A program made the translations under genes and the position numbers. The notes under the pieces are model-generated. The model searched no databases, was not told the origin of the DNA, and saw nothing but the letters and a program-made list of their open reading frames with translations. Source: a virus. Taken from it: DNA of 37,129 nucleotides. Within the stretch, counting starts at the first letter, position 1; each line of letters opens with the position of its first letter. Where the stretch lies: positions 1-37,129 of the IMG/VR virus record IMGVR_UViG_3300035034_001426; one strand, written 5' to 3'. This document shows, in pieces, positions 7,837 through 15,582 of this stretch.

Positions 7837-8430
7837 ATGTCGAATAAAATTCAAATTAAACGAGGAGATTTATCGGATATTCCAATATTATCTGTTGGTG
7901 AATTTGGATTTACTACCGATGTTGAACAATTATACATTGGTACTGGGTCTTTAAATCTAAAAATACTCACGTCAGATGATCAATATATCCATCCTACTTA
8001 TACAGCAAGAACAGAATCTGGTGATACAACAGCTCTGACAGGAGCGACGGTAATCTCAGATCTAGATTTTAATGTTTCCTCTGATGCTTTTGGTCATATT
8101 ACTGCTTGTGATATAACAACACTGGCTACACGTGATCTTACACTTGCAAATTTAGGTTATACTGGTGAGACTAATGCTCAGGCAAATGTAGCAACGAATA
8201 TGAGTTGGACTGCTGGTACTACCTCTGGACCTATTTGCAATAGTTCGACAGGGTCAGATTCAGCAATACCAGTTGCATCTGCATCTGCATCGGGTGCTGT
8301 AAATACAACAACTCAGACTTTTGCCGGGGCCAAAACTTTCTCAAGTCCAGTCAACGCCCCATCGTTTGTAACATCAAACTGGACAATAGATCAAAATACA
8401 GATGGGTCTCTTGGATTTTTTTATAATTAA
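7837..8430 (+). CDS. Short tail fibre with Mtd-like N-terminus
   Basis: A 197-residue paralogue of the 5285 fibre. It has the same N-terminal domain (SNKIQIKRGDLSDIPILSVG, FTTDVEQLYIG) and one diverged 66-residue unit (YIHPTYTARTESGD, VISDLDFNVSSD, GHITA, LTLANLGYTG). It ends in a compact tip domain (TFAGAKTFSSPVNAPSFV) of the kind that recurs in phage fibres. The N-terminus suggests it can use the same attachment site as the long fibre and the DGR target protein, so these may be alternative or co-assembled fibres. Confidence 0.75.
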   Translation: MSNKIQIKRGDLSDIPILSVGEFGFTTDVEQLYIGTGSLNLKILTSDDQYIHPTYTARTESGDTTALTGATVISDLDFNVSSDAFGHITACDITTLATRDLTLANLGYTGETNAQANVATNMSWTAGTTSGPICNSSTGSDSAIPVASASASGAVNTTTQTFAGAKTFSSPVNAPSFVTSNWTIDQNTDGSLGFFYN

Positions 8431-8453
8431 TATAAAATGGAGAATATTTTAAA

Positions 8454-11396
8454 ATGGTTGAGGTAGCTAGATTAACACAGGACGGGGAATTAGAATTATC
8501 TGGGGAAGTGAATAGTCGGCTACCTGTCATAACTAATAACTTAGTTGCATATTATCCTTTTGATGGAACTAATAAATCTGCAATAGGAGCAAATGTATTA
8601 GATTATTCTACTTGGGTTATTGGGTCTACTCAATCACAAACAGGTTTTGGTGCAAATGGCGACGGTAATTCAATAGTATATGATATAGATCCTTTTGGTA
8701 ATTATACCGCTATTTGGCAAACATTAAACAATGATATTTCTAGTGGTGCAGACGGTGGTTGGAACAGTAGTCTATTTTCAATAGACAATACTAAATTATA
8801 TAGATTTTCAACTTGGGTAAATAGAAGAGTCCTTGGTAATGGGAATTTTTATTTTGGTTGTCATGGATATGGTTCTGTTGCGGGGGTATATACTAATGCA
8901 AATGGAACAACTAATTATACAAATCCTTATTTTACTTCTAGGGGTTGGAATTTACCTTTGGATGAATGGACATTAGTTGTTGGGCATATATTTCCATATG
9001 ATCATACCAGTACAAGTATGCATGTTGACTCAGGTTATTATAATACTATTGGAACAAAGATAGCAGGATGTAGTAAAGATTTTCGCTGGAGGACAGAAAC
9101 TACATCAGCAAATCATAGAAGTTACTTATATTATTCAACAATACCTTCTACACACCAACTATGGGCTTATCCAAGAGTAGATATTTGTGATGGCTCTGAA
9201 CCTACTATTAATGATCTATTAATGGGTGTTAATGGTGATGGAGATACATTAAATGTAATTACAGATTCAAATACCACTCTAACTTATGATGGAGTTAATA
9301 TTGACCAATCTGGTACAAATTATCTATCTAGTGGATTAAGTGATTATACAGCTTTTAATACAACTTATTGGAATGGATCATATCTTACAAATACAGGAAG
9401 ATTGTCTGAATTTGAAACTCCAATTTTCAATTATGATGCTACCACTTCTACAAACTACATATACACACATGATTATGTGTTAGATGACGATCTTACGACT
9501 TTATCAGGAAAAACAATTACATTCTCGTTATATATGAGAAGATTAGAAGGTGCAGGAAATGGACGAATTAGAGTGTATGATAATGTTATTGGATATAGAT
9601 ATTTAACTGTATCTATGACACAAGAATTTAAAAGATTTTTCACTACAGTACCTATTGGAACAAACCCGACTAGAATATTTGTAATGGTAGATACTACGGG
9701 ATCAGGTAATTATGAATTCCATTCTCCTCAACTTGAAATAAGTTTATATCCTACAGTATTTATGAAATCATCAAGAAGTACAGGTAGTTTAGCCATTCAA
9801 AACCCAGTTAAAACTGGAAATTTCACAATCAATTTTAAATGCAAGATCAACACAGTGGTTGGACAGGCCCTTTCTTACCAATCTATATTTTGTATGGGTA
9901 ATTATTACACAAATAATTCTTTTACTATTATGGATCAAGGCTCTCCAAATATTTCTGGTAATCAATCGTTAATTAGAAAGGGGGATGCTGCCCAATGGGG
10001 ATGGACACCCACGTTTACATCTTCTTCAAATTTTCAAGATGAAAATATTTACACAATAGTTAGAGACAGCACTAATTACAAAGTATACACAAATGGACTG
10101 TACAAAGGTTCTGTTGCTCATTACTCAACTACTATGCAAGATTTAATTTGGGTAGGTAGCCGTAATTCTGGTGGAAGTGTAGGTTCTTCAGAAATATCTG
10201 AACTATCAATATTTAATACAGATTTAACCTCGATTCAAATAACACAGTTAGTAGGTTCACAATTAAATCTTCGACCCACAGGTGATGTTTATAACGAAAT
10301 AAACGAATCCCCTATTTTCTTGATGTCTGATATTTATTATTTCCCCCTCGGGTGTGATGGAACAAGTTTATTATCTGATATTGCTCCAACTATCATAACC
10401 AACGATTCATATGAGGATAGTTCAATTTATGTAGGATTATCAACCACAAATCTATACAGTTCTAGTAGACATGGTACATTTATTTTTGATGGTATTTGGT
10501 ATAAAGGAACAAATTCGTCTGGTTTCCGGAGACATTATGTTGACCTTAGTAATTTAACTAATGGTGAAACTTATACTTGTTCAATTTATATATACAATCC
10601 AAACCAAACAACCATTACAGGATCTGCTGATTGGTGCGATAGTGGAGGATCGACAAGTGTTTCTGTATTGCCCTACGAAACTAAAAGAATTGTTTTAACA
10701 GGCACTAGATCTGTATATAATTCAACTTATAGATTTTTTGATATAGTTATAACTACCGGTATCGAATATTGGTACAGAGATGTTCAAATTGAATATTCTG
10801 CACATGTAACTCCTTATACATTTGGGTCAAGAGGAGCCACAGCTTTTTCTTACTCATCTCCATCTTTTATAAATTTAAGTGAAGGTACAATTGGTGTTTG
10901 GTTTAAACCAACAGCAGGTTTCTTTAATCAATCATCTTGGAATAGAGTGTTTGGTCACTCAACTACTACTAATGTTAATGAGATCCAGGTAAAGAGAAAC
11001 AGTACAGGATCAAATCTTGTACTGTCAATCTCTAATAGTTCTGGTTCTCCTCAGTCCTCTTGGAGTAGTTGCCCTTCTGCAACAATTACAGCAAATAATT
11101 GGTATTTTGTTGTTGCAAGGTGGTCAATTTCAACAGGTAAAATGTCATTGACTGTAAATGGTGTTAAAAATGAACAAACATGGACATCAACTTATCAACC
11201 GACTGTTCTTGGAACATTTCAAGTAGGTTATCATGCATACACGAATAGATGGTCTGATTCTTATTTTAAAGATTTATTTACTTCGCAAATTTCTTTATCT
11301 GATGCAGAAGTAACAGCAATATATAATAATAAATTAAATATAGATCAAGATAATATTCAAACCCAATATATATTAAAAGAAGGACAAACATTTTAA
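8454..11396 (+). CDS. Large adhesin with LamG/concanavalin-like domains
   Basis: At 980 residues this is the largest protein in the window. The N-terminus is short (VEVARLTQDGELELSG) and is followed by NLVAYYPFDG, the typical opening of LamG/concanavalin A-like jelly rolls. A domain near residues 460-600 contains FTINFKCKI and YTIVRDSTNYKVYTNGLYKG. A further one near 800-965 contains GTIGVWFKPTAG, NNWYFVVARWS and LTVNGVKNEQTW, a classic LamG_3 pattern ending in a DAEVTAIYN helix. Other segments (YRFSTWV; YTCSIYIYNPNQ) resemble carbohydrate-binding beta-sandwiches. It probably binds host surface glycans as a receptor-binding fibre. GGAGA at 8439-8443 precedes the ATG. Confidence 0.75.
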   Translation: MVEVARLTQDGELELSGEVNSRLPVITNNLVAYYPFDGTNKSAIGANVLDYSTWVIGSTQSQTGFGANGDGNSIVYDIDPFGNYTAIWQTLNNDISSGADGGWNSSLFSIDNTKLYRFSTWVNRRVLGNGNFYFGCHGYGSVAGVYTNANGTTNYTNPYFTSRGWNLPLDEWTLVVGHIFPYDHTSTSMHVDSGYYNTIGTKIAGCSKDFRWRTETTSANHRSYLYYSTIPSTHQLWAYPRVDICDGSEPTINDLLMGVNGDGDTLNVITDSNTTLTYDGVNIDQSGTNYLSSGLSDYTAFNTTYWNGSYLTNTGRLSEFETPIFNYDATTSTNYIYTHDYVLDDDLTTLSGKTITFSLYMRRLEGAGNGRIRVYDNVIGYRYLTVSMTQEFKRFFTTVPIGTNPTRIFVMVDTTGSGNYEFHSPQLEISLYPTVFMKSSRSTGSLAIQNPVKTGNFTINFKCKINTVVGQALSYQSIFCMGNYYTNNSFTIMDQGSPNISGNQSLIRKGDAAQWGWTPTFTSSSNFQDENIYTIVRDSTNYKVYTNGLYKGSVAHYSTTMQDLIWVGSRNSGGSVGSSEISELSIFNTDLTSIQITQLVGSQLNLRPTGDVYNEINESPIFLMSDIYYFPLGCDGTSLLSDIAPTIITNDSYEDSSIYVGLSTTNLYSSSRHGTFIFDGIWYKGTNSSGFRRHYVDLSNLTNGETYTCSIYIYNPNQTTITGSADWCDSGGSTSVSVLPYETKRIVLTGTRSVYNSTYRFFDIVITTGIEYWYRDVQIEYSAHVTPYTFGSRGATAFSYSSPSFINLSEGTIGVWFKPTAGFFNQSSWNRVFGHSTTTNVNEIQVKRNSTGSNLVLSISNSSGSPQSSWSSCPSATITANNWYFVVARWSISTGKMSLTVNGVKNEQTWTSTYQPTVLGTFQVGYHAYTNRWSDSYFKDLFTSQISLSDAEVTAIYNNKLNIDQDNIQTQYILKEGQTF

Positions 11397-11900
11397 ATGG
11401 CTAAATTAAGAGGTGGGACCACAATCGGTGGCTTTTTAGCCACAAATTATGATAATTTTAAAAGTATGTTAAAAAACTTAACTTATGTTTCTTTAACTGG
11501 TGATGTGATAGGTTCAACAACGTTTGATAGTGATGGTGATTTATCTATGACTACGATCGTTGTTAATGACAGTCACTCACATTCTACTTCTACTATAACT
11601 AATCTTTCTGGAACAAATACAGGTGACAATTCAGGAGTTACTTCTGTGTCTGGAACTGCTCCGGTAGTTTCATCTGGTGGTACAACTCCAGCGATATCGA
11701 TTCCAGCAGCGACAGCATCGGTTAGCGGATACGCTACTTCTACTCAGATAACGAAACTCGATGGTATTGCAACTAGTGCAAATAATTACATACTTCCAGT
11801 TGCATCAACAACTATCGGCGGAGTAAAATCAGGAACAGATATTACAGTAGACGGTAGTGGAAATGTGACGTTAAACATAATAGATGGAGGAGAGATTTAA
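11397..11900 (+). CDS. Fibre-tip/connector protein with shaft motif and IDGG end
   Basis: A 167-residue protein whose ATG directly follows the stop codon of the 980-residue adhesin, so translation is probably coupled. The C-terminal half contains TKLDGIATSANNYILPV, then TTIGGVKSGTDITVDGSGNV, the same shaft unit found twice in the 5285 fibre, and ends in NIIDGGEI. The middle is Ser/Thr/Gly-rich (VSLTGDVIGSTTFDSDGD, VNDSHSH), typical of fibres. It may be a subunit or chaperone-like partner of the adjacent adhesin. The DNA encoding its IDGG end contains GGAGGAGA, a ribosome-binding-like sequence. Confidence 0.7.
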   Translation: MAKLRGGTTIGGFLATNYDNFKSMLKNLTYVSLTGDVIGSTTFDSDGDLSMTTIVVNDSHSHSTSTITNLSGTNTGDNSGVTSVSGTAPVVSSGGTTPAISIPAATASVSGYATSTQITKLDGIATSANNYILPVASTTIGGVKSGTDITVDGSGNVTLNIIDGGEI

Positions 11901-11901
11901 A

Positions 11902-11985
11902 TTGTTAGCTTTGTTTTTATCCCAGTATATAGACACTAAAGTAGTAACTAAACAATCTTTAAAACAAACATTAATAGTGGGGTAA
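11902..11985 (+). pseudogene. Remnant of a fibre ATQQS module
   Basis: A short frame beginning with TTG at 11902 reads ...YIDTKVVTKQSLKQTLIVG before a stop. This matches NTKVVTQQSTKVYVDTK of the 5049 gene product. The GGAGGAGA at 11887-11894 could drive translation of a 27-residue peptide, but the module is truncated and lacks its VLDEDDM half and its IDGG end. It is most simply a decayed duplicate in the gap before the 12017 gene. Confidence 0.5.
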
Positions 11986-12016
11986 TTTAAAATACACAAA
12001 AATAGGAACAATAATT

Positions 12017-13072
12017 ATGGCTGTAATCTCACAAATTATTATTGACCCGTTTGGGACACAACCAGACCATTCGACGTCAACAAGCAAAAGTATTTTTAAA
12101 GAACAAAATTTGCGTTCAGGAACATTTAATTCAAATAATTTAAGTCTACTGACCTCTGTTGTTGATAATAATGCAATAATTGATGGGCTTAATTTTTCAA
12201 GAATGTATTTTTCGAATTCTAATCATACAATACACTTTGAATTTAATCCAGGAAGATTAATTCAAGATTTTATTTTGTTTGATGTACTAGAAACAGTAAA
12301 TGTGTCTATTGATGTGTTTTCTGAATATGATATCAATGCTGTAAGTATAACAGAAAATTATTTTAGAATCTCAGGTGATCATACAATAAACTTTCCACCA
12401 AACAAAACGTTCGGTGTTTTCAATTCAAGTACTTCTGGATATAATCATACTAACTGGTCAGTAGTGTCTACTACATATACTGGAGGTTATACATATATTT
12501 ATACATCTCAGTCATTGACTGTTAATGATCATACAGGTTTGATTGTCAATGATAATTTTCCTAACACGGATGCTTCGACACAAGGGCTAGTTATTATCAC
12601 ATCTCAATTTAAATATATGGATACTGTTGAAGATAATGAAATAAAATTTATCCCTGTATATATTAACTCAACATATGAATACACGCCGACTTTTAGTGTT
12701 AATTTAAACAAGATAATTTATTCAGTTTTTTCAATTACAAAAGATATGGCTAATTTTATTATCTTACCAACTGTTTATGGCATTAATGATGATATTGGTG
12801 ATTTATCAATTCATGGAACGAATTATCGAATTCACAATACTACGGATTTAATTGAAACAGATACAGATATAAATGTAGATGGTGGAGAGTTAATAGATTA
12901 TGATACTGATGAGATTGACGATGAAGAGGTAGTAGAAGAAGAAGAAGTAATAACTGATGGGGAGTTAATAGGTTATGAAGGTGAAAATTTAATTGTTATT
13001 GATGGTGGAGATTTATTAATTTATGACGATGGAGAGGTAATTGTTATTGATTGTGGAGATTTGATGATTTGA
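12017..13072 (+). CDS. Tail-fibre/baseplate-associated protein, paralogue C, with acidic DGG repeats
   Basis: A 351-residue protein. The core NAIIDGLNFSRMYFSNSN followed by FNPGRLIQDF aligns with the proteins at 2363 and 3600, making it the third paralogue. The N-terminus (VISQIIIDPFGTQPDHS) resembles those too. Its C-terminal 70 residues are unlike the other two: a strongly acidic array of DGG-type units (VDGGELIDYD, TDGELIGYEG, IDGGDLLIYDDG, IDCGDLMI) with an EEVVEEEEV run. These are expanded versions of the IDGG end seen in neighbouring fibre proteins. The acidic tail may bind divalent cations or a partner; that is a guess. It lies directly upstream of the DGR target gene. Confidence 0.65.
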   Translation: MAVISQIIIDPFGTQPDHSTSTSKSIFKEQNLRSGTFNSNNLSLLTSVVDNNAIIDGLNFSRMYFSNSNHTIHFEFNPGRLIQDFILFDVLETVNVSIDVFSEYDINAVSITENYFRISGDHTINFPPNKTFGVFNSSTSGYNHTNWSVVSTTYTGGYTYIYTSQSLTVNDHTGLIVNDNFPNTDASTQGLVIITSQFKYMDTVEDNEIKFIPVYINSTYEYTPTFSVNLNKIIYSVFSITKDMANFIILPTVYGINDDIGDLSIHGTNYRIHNTTDLIETDTDINVDGGELIDYDTDEIDDEEVVEEEEVITDGELIGYEGENLIVIDGGDLLIYDDGEVIVIDCGDLMI

Positions 13073-13114
13073 TGTTTTATTTTTATTTTTTAAATATTAT
13101 TTAGGAGAAATGTG

Positions 13115-14809
13115 ATGGCTGTTACTATTAAATTTAAACGAGGAACAACTCAGACTGTAACTAATTATAAAGATGCTGTATCTGGTGAACCAGTATTTGA
13201 TTACGAAGCTGGTAAATTATTTGTATCCATGGGAGAAGGTGATAATCTTGTTCCTGTTGATGGTGTTCATGTTAATGATATAGGTACAACTGGGGGAATA
13301 GGTTTTGGTGTTGGAATTTGTCCAACTAATCTAATACCTACAAATATGTCCGCAATGGCGGGAACATATGAGTTAATGAATGATAATTATGGCAATTATC
13401 AATATCAAGATGGGTCTATAGTATGTTATGTTCCGATCCATTGGATGAAAGTTGGTACAGGTTCTAATGGTTTTGGTGTAAATGAAATTAGTGTTATGAA
13501 ATATTCAACATATGCTGATGAAACAGCAGCTAATGCGGCTGGATATTTTCTGCCAAGATGTTTTATTGATGGAGGGACTACACATCTGGGATATTTTGTT
13601 GATAAATATCAATCAAGTAAAAACGCTTGGGGCACTGGATACATAGCATCATCGATTAAAAATGGCCTTCCACTGTCCATTGCTTCGACACATAATCCTA
13701 TAGCAGACTTAACAGCCTGTACAGGAAACTATTATTACGAAGCAATTACAGCAGCTCATGCCCGTGACGGAGTTGATGGTGCAGTAAATGGTAGTACAGC
13801 TTGGTTTTGTTGTTCAAGATTTATTTATGTTAATCTTGCAATGCTTGCAACAGCTCATGGCCAAGCAGCTCAAGCAACACCTAATTGTGCATGGTATGAT
13901 GGTACTGGTGTAACTAATTTTCCAAAAGGATGTAATAACAATGCTCTTGGTGATGTAAATGATGGTACGATTTCATATTTAACAGATGGATATCCTAATT
14001 GTGGATTAACAGGATCAGGTACACCCTTTGCCAAAACAACACATAATGGACAAAATTGTGGAGTTGCTGATTTAAATGGTAACATGTTGGAAATTAGTAC
14101 TGGTGTTACTTGTGTTGCTGCAACTAAATCGATTGAAGCTATAACAAGAGCAAATCCAGCTAATGTGACTATAACAGCACATGGATATACTACTGGTAAT
14201 TATGCACAAATAATGGGTGTAGTAGATAATGATTGGAAACTTATCGATGATAAAATATACCAAATTACAGTAATTGATGCTGATAATTTTACAATAGATA
14301 ATCTTAATACTTCTACATTTGATGCTCATTGGGTTCAAGGTACTCATGGAGGTACAGTTACAGTCGGTAATTTCTATGTAGCAGATGAAGCGACAGCAAT
14401 GTCGGATTTCACAAGCGGCAATTCTGGCGCTACGGATCATTGGGGCGCAACTGGTGCAGCAGCTATGATGACTGAGTTTACACCAGTCTTTGATAGTGTT
14501 TATCCAAATAATGGGTTTACCCAACGAATGGGATCTGGAGCAAATCAAGTTCTGTCAGAAGATCTGACAGGGAATGGTGCAGTACTTAGATCTCTTGGTA
14601 TGCCTACTGACTCAGATGGTGTTGATGTGACTGGATCTAATTTGTTTGGTAAAGATTACTATTATCAGTACATTAGAAACGAACTATGTGTGCTATCCGG
14701 TGGGTATTGGCTCAGCACGACGAGTGCCGGTGTTTGGCATGTGTATTGGTACAACAATCGCACGAGCTCGAGCTACTATGTGTCGTTTCGGGCTGCCTCT
14801 CTTTTGTAA
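13115..14809 (+). CDS. DGR target adhesin: Mtd-like N-terminus, C-type-lectin/FGE-like C-terminus with variable region
   Basis: The ATG at 13115 is preferred (AGGAG at 13103-13107, 7-nt spacer); an in-frame GTG at 13112 is too close. The N-terminus (AVTIKFKRGTTQ, GEPVFDYEAGKLFVS) is the same attachment domain as the 5285 and 7837 fibres. Residues about 90-340 have FGE-sulfatase/C-type-lectin features (FIDGGTTHLGYFVDKYQSS, GVADLNGNMLEIS). A 75-residue insertion (about 345-420; ITRANPANVTITAHGYTTGN, ADNFTID) looks like an E1-FCCH-type beta-barrel. The last 38 residues (CVLSGGYWLSTTSAGVW to the end) are the DGR variable region, with SFRAA at the end as is usual for lectin-fold targets. It is the probable tip adhesin whose binding site is rewritten to switch receptors. 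Confidence 0.9.
   Translation: MAVTIKFKRGTTQTVTNYKDAVSGEPVFDYEAGKLFVSMGEGDNLVPVDGVHVNDIGTTGGIGFGVGICPTNLIPTNMSAMAGTYELMNDNYGNYQYQDGSIVCYVPIHWMKVGTGSNGFGVNEISVMKYSTYADETAANAAGYFLPRCFIDGGTTHLGYFVDKYQSSKNAWGTGYIASSIKNGLPLSIASTHNPIADLTACTGNYYYEAITAAHARDGVDGAVNGSTAWFCCSRFIYVNLAMLATAHGQAAQATPNCAWYDGTGVTNFPKGCNNNALGDVNDGTISYLTDGYPNCGLTGSGTPFAKTTHNGQNCGVADLNGNMLEISTGVTCVAATKSIEAITRANPANVTITAHGYTTGNYAQIMGVVDNDWKLIDDKIYQITVIDADNFTIDNLNTSTFDAHWVQGTHGGTVTVGNFYVADEATAMSDFTSGNSGATDHWGATGAAAMMTEFTPVFDSVYPNNGFTQRMGSGANQVLSEDLTGNGAVLRSLGMPTDSDGVDVTGSNLFGKDYYYQYIRNELCVLSGGYWLSTTSAGVWHVYWYNNRTSSSYYVSFRAASLL
14686..14799 (+). repeat. DGR variable repeat (VR)
   Basis: This 114-bp stretch at the 3' end of the target gene matches the template repeat at 15323-15436 without gaps. 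There are 16 mismatches and every one is at a position where the template has A. The changes convert AAY (Asn) codons to Tyr, Ser, Leu and His (for example AAT to TAT, AAC to CTC, AAC to AGC); two others are silent. The GC-rich end TCGTTTCG-GCTG near 14782-14795 is the likely initiation-of-mutagenic-homology site. Confidence 0.95.
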
Positions 14810-14816
14810 CTTTGTT

Positions 14817-14840
14817 TAGGCCACGATAGTGGCCTATTTT
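14817..14840 (+). promoter_or_regulatory. DGR target-recognition hairpin (GATA tetraloop), possibly also terminator
   Basis: TAGGCCAC, GATA, GTGGCCTA (14817-14836) forms a perfect 8-bp stem with a four-base loop, 17 bases after the end of VR and 7 bases after the stop. The loop fits the GRNA consensus of hairpin/cruciform elements required for efficient retrohoming in the Bordetella phage DGR. The T-run 14837-14840 means it may also terminate transcription. Confidence 0.75.
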
Positions 14841-14875
14841 AAACTTAAATATTTGAAAATTTGAAAAGGAAAAAA

Positions 14876-15271
14876 TTGAAGACTTCACCTGAACCGACGT
14901 TAAACCTGAAATTTGTTGAAATGATGAAACTATTAAATATTTATTTGAATCATTTTCCGAATCATGAAAAATATGCGTTATCTAATCTAATTAGACAAAC
15001 GGCATATGAAATATATGATTTGATTACTGAAAGTCAAAAAAGATATTTTAAAAAGACAACTTTGACTAATCTTGATATATGTCATGAAAAACTTAGAATG
15101 CAAATTTATTTATCGTATTCTTTAGGGTATTTTAATTTTAAAGACGGACGTAAATCGATTAACAAAATCGAAGGTCAAAAATATCTTGCAATTTCAAATT
15201 TGATAGATGAATTAGGAAAAATGATTGGTGGGTGGATAAAAAGTGTTAAAGAGCATAAACAGTGGAATTAA
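14876..15271 (+). CDS. avd: DGR accessory variability determinant (Avd-like)
   Basis: A basic, helical protein of about 131 residues between the target gene and the template repeat, the usual place and size of Avd. The TTG at 14876 has AAGGA 5 bases upstream; another TTG at 14861 lacks a site. Features typical of the four-helix-bundle family are FVEMMKLLNIYLNHFPNHEK, the helix YALSNLIRQTAYEIYDLI, then KRYFKKTTLTNLDICHEKLR and a C-terminal YLAISNLIDELGKMIGGWIK. In characterised DGRs Avd forms a pentameric barrel that binds the reverse transcriptase and the template RNA and is needed for mutagenic cDNA synthesis. Confidence 0.85.
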   Translation: MKTSPEPTLNLKFVEMMKLLNIYLNHFPNHEKYALSNLIRQTAYEIYDLITESQKRYFKKTTLTNLDICHEKLRMQIYLSYSLGYFNFKDGRKSINKIEGQKYLAISNLIDELGKMIGGWIKSVKEHKQWN

Positions 15272-15291
15272 ATTTTTTATGTTTTTGACTA

Positions 15292-15297
15292 TATAAT
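15292..15297 (+). promoter_or_regulatory. Possible -10 box upstream of the template repeat
   Basis: TATAAT at 15292-15297 lies 25 bases before the template repeat, within TTGACTATATAATAAG. No good -35 box is seen at the right distance. It could start a separate template RNA transcript; read-through from avd is the alternative. Confidence 0.3.
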
Positions 15298-15322
15298 AAG
15301 TTTTATAGGGAATGCTATTAAC

Positions 15323-15436
15323 ATGTGTGCTATCCGGTGGGAATTGGAACAACACGACGAATGCCGGTGTTTGGAATGTGAATTGGAACAACAATCGCAC
15401 GAACTCGAACAACAATGTATCGTTTCGAGCTGACTA
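15323..15436 (+). repeat. DGR template repeat (TR)
   Basis: The invariant partner of the VR at 14686-14799. Translated in the VR frame it is rich in AAC/AAT codons (NWNNTTNAGVWNVNWNNNRT), the hallmark of templates that yield maximum diversity without making stops by A-mutagenesis. It contains 35 adenines; 16 differ in the VR and none of the 79 other bases do. It lies in the non-coding gap between avd and the RT gene. Confidence 0.95.
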
Positions 15437-15582
15437 CAAGACCTCAAACTCAGATATTGAGATAGTGGAATTATAGGGATAGCGTTTCCTGCAATATGCG
15501 AAATCAACAAAACATACGTTTTTGGTAGGCTAAAAGACCAGTTCGAAGATCAAGTGTGTTTAAATTTTAGGGTGTTAATTAA
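15323..15582 (+). ncRNA. DGR template RNA with 3' spacer
   Basis: From the start of TR to the RT start codon there is no convincing ORF. The 146-nt stretch after TR (15437-15582) corresponds in position and length to the spacer region that in the Bordetella phage DGR folds with Avd and RT and primes cDNA synthesis. Short inverted repeats (for example CTCA...TGAG near 15447-15459) are visible, but a full fold was not computed. RNA ends are unknown. Confidence 0.65.

Noticed and set aside
14072-14548. A 158-codon minus-strand ORF
   Set aside because: It lies wholly inside the DGR target gene, antisense, with a Cys/Ile/Ser-rich composition unlike any other protein here and no ribosome-binding site.
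13112-14809. GTG start at 13112 for the target gene
   Set aside because: It lies 4 bases from AGGAG, too close; the ATG at 13115 has the usual spacing.
15289-15510. Minus-strand ORFs over the template repeat (also 15212-15415)
   Set aside because: They arise from the antisense of the repeated AAC-rich template and have no start signals; TR is non-coding.
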